Both the position numbers and the translations under genes were made by a program. The notes below the pieces were generated by a model. It worked only from the letters and a program-made list of their open reading frames with translations, was not told the DNA's origin and did not search any database. Positions 61,380 to 64,000 of a stretch of 64,000 bases of DNA are shown piece by piece (positions within the stretch are counted from its first letter, which is position 1; the number at the start of each line of letters is the position of its first letter). The stretch spans positions 1 through 64,000 of the forward strand of contig JAKLKU010000023.1 in assembly GCA_023150475.1 (NCBI GenBank). The letters are read 5' to 3'. This DNA is from Planctomycetota bacterium (GTDB taxonomy: Bacteria; Planctomycetota; UBA1135; GCA-002686595).

Positions 61380-62930
61380 GTGACCCAAGAAACTCCGCTC
61401 CAACGTCTGCACCGCATGCGCGAGCAAACGCTCGTCGGCGGTGGTCCCGAACGCATCGCCCAACAGCACAAGAAGGGCAAGCTGACCGCGCGCGAGCGCC
61501 TCGACCTCCTGCTCGACGAAGGGTCCTTCGTCGAACTCGACCGGTTCGTGACGCACCGCTGCACGGATTTCGGGATGCAGGACCAGCTCGTGCTCGGCGA
61601 CGGTGTCGTCACGGGTCACGGCCTGATCGACGGGCGGCCGGTGTACGTCTTCAGCCAGGACTTCACGGTCTTCGGTGGCTCGCTGAGCGAGACGCACGCC
61701 GAGAAGATCTGCAAGGTCATGGACATGGCGCTGAAGGTCGGCGTGCCGATCATCGGCCTCAACGATTCCGGCGGCGCGCGCATCCAGGAAGGCGTCGCCT
61801 CGCTCGGCGGCTACGCGGAGATCTTCTGGCGCAACACGCGCGCGTCGGGCGTCGTGCCGCAGCTCTCCGCGATCATGGGGCCGTGCGCGGGCGGCGCCGT
61901 GTACTCGCCGGCGATCACCGACTTCATCTTCATGGTCGACACGACGAGCTACATGCACATCACGGGCCCGGACGTGGTGAAGACCGTGACGCACGAAGAA
62001 GTCACGAGCGAGGAGCTCGGCGGCTCCGAAGTGCACTGCTCGCGCTCGGGCGTCTCGCACTTCCGTTCGATCGACGGCAAGAGCTGCCTCGCGCTCCTGC
62101 GCAAGGTGTTCTCGTACCTGCCGCTCAACAACGCGGAAGACGCGCCCTACGTGCCGACCGACGATCCGCACGACCGCCAGGATCCGGAGCTCGACGCGCT
62201 GGTGCCCGAGGATCCGCAGAAGCCGTACGACATGCACACGGTGATCACGCGCGTCGTCGACCGCGACTCGTTCGTCGACGTCCAGGCGGACTTCGCGCGC
62301 AACATCATCACCGGTTTCGCGCGGCTCGGCGGCCGCGTCGTCGGCGTCGTCGCGAACCAGCCGGCGGTGCTCGCCGGTTGCCTCGACATCGACGCGTCGA
62401 CGAAGGGCGCTCGCTTCATCCGCTTCTGCGACGCGTTCAACATCCCGCTCGTGACGTTCGAGGACGTGCCCGGGTTCTTGCCCGGTACCGCGCAGGAATA
62501 CGGCGGCATCATCCGTCACGGCGCGAAGCTGCTCTACGCGTACTGCGAAGCGACCGTGCCGAAGCTGACCGTCATCACGCGCAAGGCCTACGGCGGCGCG
62601 TACGACGTCATGAGCTCGAAGCACATCCGCGGCGACGTCAACCTCGCGTGGCCGAACGCGCAGATCGCCGTGATGGGGGCCGCGGGCGCGACGAAGATCC
62701 TGCAACGCCGCGAGATCGAGAAGGCCGCCGATCCGAAGGCGTTCGAGCTCGAGAAGACCGCCGAATACGAAGCGACGTTCAACAATCCGTACAAGGCGGC
62801 CGCGCGCGGCTTCATCGACGACGTGATCGAAGCACACAAGACGCGCCCGATGCTGATCCGTTCGCTCGAGCTCCTGAAGACGAAGCACGAGGAACGCCCG
62901 CTGCGCAAGCACGGGAACATTCCGCTGTAG
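61380..62930 (+). CDS. pccB: Acyl-CoA (propionyl-CoA) carboxylase beta subunit
   Basis: 516 residues, full length for the carboxyltransferase subunit. [20 protein letters not shown] is the usual N-terminal motif. [40 protein letters not shown] (oxyanion Gly pair) and [19 protein letters not shown] form the first crotonase domain. [40 protein letters not shown] and [16 protein letters not shown] form the second. It transfers carboxyl from biotin to acyl-CoA; propionyl-CoA is favoured by the epimerase and mutase genes nearby, but acetyl- or methylcrotonyl-CoA cannot be excluded. The alpha (biotin) subunit is not in the window. The start is GTG with Shine-Dalgarno GAGGAT. Confidence 0.92.
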   Translation: MTQETPLQRLHRMREQTLVGGGPERIAQQHKKGKLTARERLDLLLDEGSFVELDRFVTHRCTDFGMQDQLVLGDGVVTGHGLIDGRPVYVFSQDFTVFGGSLSETHAEKICKVMDMALKVGVPIIGLNDSGGARIQEGVASLGGYAEIFWRNTRASGVVPQLSAIMGPCAGGAVYSPAITDFIFMVDTTSYMHITGPDVVKTVTHEEVTSEELGGSEVHCSRSGVSHFRSIDGKSCLALLRKVFSYLPLNNAEDAPYVPTDDPHDRQDPELDALVPEDPQKPYDMHTVITRVVDRDSFVDVQADFARNIITGFARLGGRVVGVVANQPAVLAGCLDIDASTKGARFIRFCDAFNIPLVTFEDVPGFLPGTAQEYGGIIRHGAKLLYAYCEATVPKLTVITRKAYGGAYDVMSSKHIRGDVNLAWPNAQIAVMGAAGATKILQRREIEKAADPKAFELEKTAEYEATFNNPYKAAARGFIDDVIEAHKTRPMLIRSLELLKTKHEERPLRKHGNIPL

Positions 62931-62963
62931 TCCTGGCGCGTCGGGCCGTGGGCGCTGCTCGAT

Positions 62964-63044
62964 CGGCGTGTGCCGATCAGCCCGGCGTGTGCCGATCAAC
63001 CCGGCGCGTGCGCGGGTCAGCTCAGCGCCTGCGCTGGTGAGCTT
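62964..63044. repeat. Degenerate ~19-22-bp tandem repeats with internal hairpins at a convergent gene junction
   Basis: Units at 62964, 62983, 63002 and 63023 start CGGCGTGTGCCGATCAGCC and drift with each copy. Each of the first two units can fold CGGC-GTGT-GCCG, extended to GATCGGC/GCCGATC at 62961-62978. The array lies after the carboxylase stop and runs through the stop codon of the sigma factor (63017-63019). It may serve as terminator for both genes. Confidence 0.55.
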
Positions 63045-63637
63045 GGCGTACAGCCGCAGTCGCGAGCCGCGGTGTCGTTGCGGCAACTCGCACCGCCGAA
63101 CGGGCGGCCCGAGCGGTCGCGTTCGACGATGCAGCGCGCGAGCAGTGCTTCGCGGAGCTTCGCGCGAGCGCGTTGCACGCGGGACTTCAGACCCGACTTC
63201 GAAAGCCCGAGCTCGCGTGCGAGCGCCGTCTGCGACTCGCCTTCGACGTCGACACGCGTGAGCAGCCGCTGTTCGTCCGTCGGCAACGTCGCGAGCAACG
63301 GCGCGAGGCACGCGGCGGCTTCGGCGCGGTCGCCTTGTTCGCCGTCGTCGTCGGCCTTCGCGTCGCGCGCGGCGTCGACCGATTCGGGTTCGTCGGCGCC
63401 CGAGCCGTTTCCCGAGTGCGCTCGATTCCGCGAGCGAGCTCGATGCAAGTCCGCGATCGCGTGACGCGCCGCGGCGCGCAGCCACGCGTGGGGCGACGCG
63501 AGCTCGCGCTTTTCTCGAGTCTCGATGTATCGCAGGAGCACGGTCTGCACCACGTCGTCCGCGTCGGCGGACGACGGCACGCGCCGTCGGACCCAGCCCG
63601 ACAGGCGCGTGAGGAAGTCGTCGGCTACGAGTTCCAT
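63017..63637 (-). CDS. ECF-type RNA polymerase sigma factor with C-terminal cysteine cluster
   Basis: 206 residues. Region 2 (DFLTRLSGWVRRRVPSSADA, DDVVQTVLLRYIETR, HAWLRAAARHAIADLHRARS) and region 4 (LATLPTDEQRLLTRVDVEGE, TALARELGLSKSGLKSRVQR) are linked by an Asp/Glu-rich stretch. After the DNA-binding helix a ~35-residue tail carries Cys169, Cys185, Cys194 and Cys196 (RDCGC), resembling sigma factors with a C-terminal metal or redox sensor; the pattern recalls the SigZ-like group. No anti-sigma gene is visible on the left. The start ATG is 11 bp after the stop of the Cys-rich upstream gene, so the two are probably one operon. Confidence 0.88.
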   Translation of the reverse strand: MELVADDFLTRLSGWVRRRVPSSADADDVVQTVLLRYIETREKRELASPHAWLRAAARHAIADLHRARSRNRAHSGNGSGADEPESVDAARDAKADDDGEQGDRAEAAACLAPLLATLPTDEQRLLTRVDVEGESQTALARELGLSKSGLKSRVQRARAKLREALLARCIVERDRSGRPFGGASCRNDTAARDCGCTPSSPAQALS

Positions 63638-63648
63638 CGCTGGCGATC

Positions 63649-63996
63649 CTATCGTCGCGCGACCGAGCTGGTCCCACAGCATCCGCCGGCGGGCTCGCAG
63701 CACGCGCCTTTGGCACCCTGGTTCGTGCCGGCGGGCGCCGACGTCGCGACGCGGCCACCGGCGGTGACTTCCGGAGCGGCGGTGCTCGCCGGCTCGCGGT
63801 TCGCGTCGGAGGCGTGGTCCGTGCGCGCATCCGGCGTCCGCAGCGCCGGGGCGCAGCAGTTCGGATCGCCGCCGCAGCAGCCGGGTTCGCAACACGCGCT
63901 CGCGCCGTGGGGCGTGACGGTCGGTTGCGGCGCGCCGTACGGGAGCGCGTTGCAGGCGGTGCAGAGGAGCAGGATCGGACCGGAGAGCGATTGCAT
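63649..63996 (-). CDS. Small Cys-Cys-rich putative lipoprotein, possibly extending beyond the window
   Basis: 115 residues from ATG 63996, only 4 bp from the window edge, so a longer form is possible. The N-terminus SLSGPILLLCTACNALPYG resembles a lipoprotein signal, although the residue at -3 is Cys instead of Leu. Two clusters follow: ACCEPGCCGGDPNCCAP (about 34-50) and GACCEPAGGCCG (near the C-terminus), each with paired Cys, joined by a Thr/Ala/Asp-rich linker. No family is recognised. Paired Cys suggest metal or sulfur binding. It directly precedes the Cys-tailed sigma factor, which hints at a shared metal or thiol response (inference). Confidence 0.6.
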   Translation of the reverse strand: MQSLSGPILLLCTACNALPYGAPQPTVTPHGASACCEPGCCGGDPNCCAPALRTPDARTDHASDANREPASTAAPEVTAGGRVATSAPAGTNQGAKGACCEPAGGCCGTSSVARR

Positions 63997-64000
63997 GGCG

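Overview
The window is a contiguous piece of a GC-rich chromosome (roughly 70% GC by eye) that looks like Planctomycetota. This placement is an inference from gene content. Two secreted proteins share a ~135-residue C-terminal module beginning YCTAKVNS. Two PknB-type kinases carry a membrane helix and TPR tails. There is a MoxR/DUF58/vWA cluster, a BlaI-M56 pair, a large carboxypeptidase-regulatory-repeat protein, and Kdo (LPS) synthesis. No tRNA, rRNA, CRISPR, transposase or phage gene was seen.

Layout. 1-9.1 kb: a 5'-truncated membrane protein; a minus-strand lipid-kinase/kdsA/Ser-Thr-kinase operon; an RmlD-like reductase; valS. 9.1-13.2 kb: an FGE-fold protein without the catalytic cysteines, an HD-GYP response regulator and an RluA-family pseudouridine synthase, followed by copy A of a dispersed repeat. 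13.5-18.2 kb: a small membrane protein, then a coupled BlaI/M56/coiled-coil operon with its own operator and a strong terminator. 18.3-20.6 kb: a large lipoprotein of unknown family. 20.8-29.7 kb: a four-gene glycogen operon (debranching enzyme, GT4, GH57 and a glycogen synthase-phosphorylase fusion) joined by 4-base stop/start overlaps. 30-34.7 kb: two vWA membrane proteins, convergent with a long minus-strand operon (47.8-34.7 kb) of carboxypeptidase-repeat protein, coiled-coil membrane protein (apparently split by an in-frame TGA), MoxR, membrane protein, ABC ATPase, ABC permease, DUF58 and GH15. 48-49.7 kb: methylmalonyl-CoA mutase large subunit. 49.7-51.8 kb: Kef-type antiporter. 51.8-52.6 kb: repeat-bearing non-coding island. 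52.6-57.5 kb: two secreted proteins with the shared C-terminal module. 57.7-62.9 kb: methylmalonyl-CoA epimerase, beta-carbonic anhydrase, Ser/Thr kinase and acyl-CoA carboxylase beta subunit. 63-64 kb: an ECF sigma factor with a Cys tail behind a CC-rich putative lipoprotein.

Functional themes. The glycogen operon plus the GH15 enzyme covers synthesis, phosphorolysis and debranching of an alpha-glucan store. The carboxylase, epimerase and mutase are steps of the propionyl-CoA to succinyl-CoA route, and the carbonic anhydrase may supply bicarbonate to the carboxylase. The MoxR, DUF58 and vWA genes form the usual envelope-associated chaperone set, here split into two convergent units.

The most general signal found is regulatory. 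Eight operon-first genes have a TANNNT hexamer only 6-14 nt before the start codon, which suggests leaderless or nearly leaderless transcripts. Four others have the hexamer 27-58 nt upstream and also a Shine-Dalgarno sequence.
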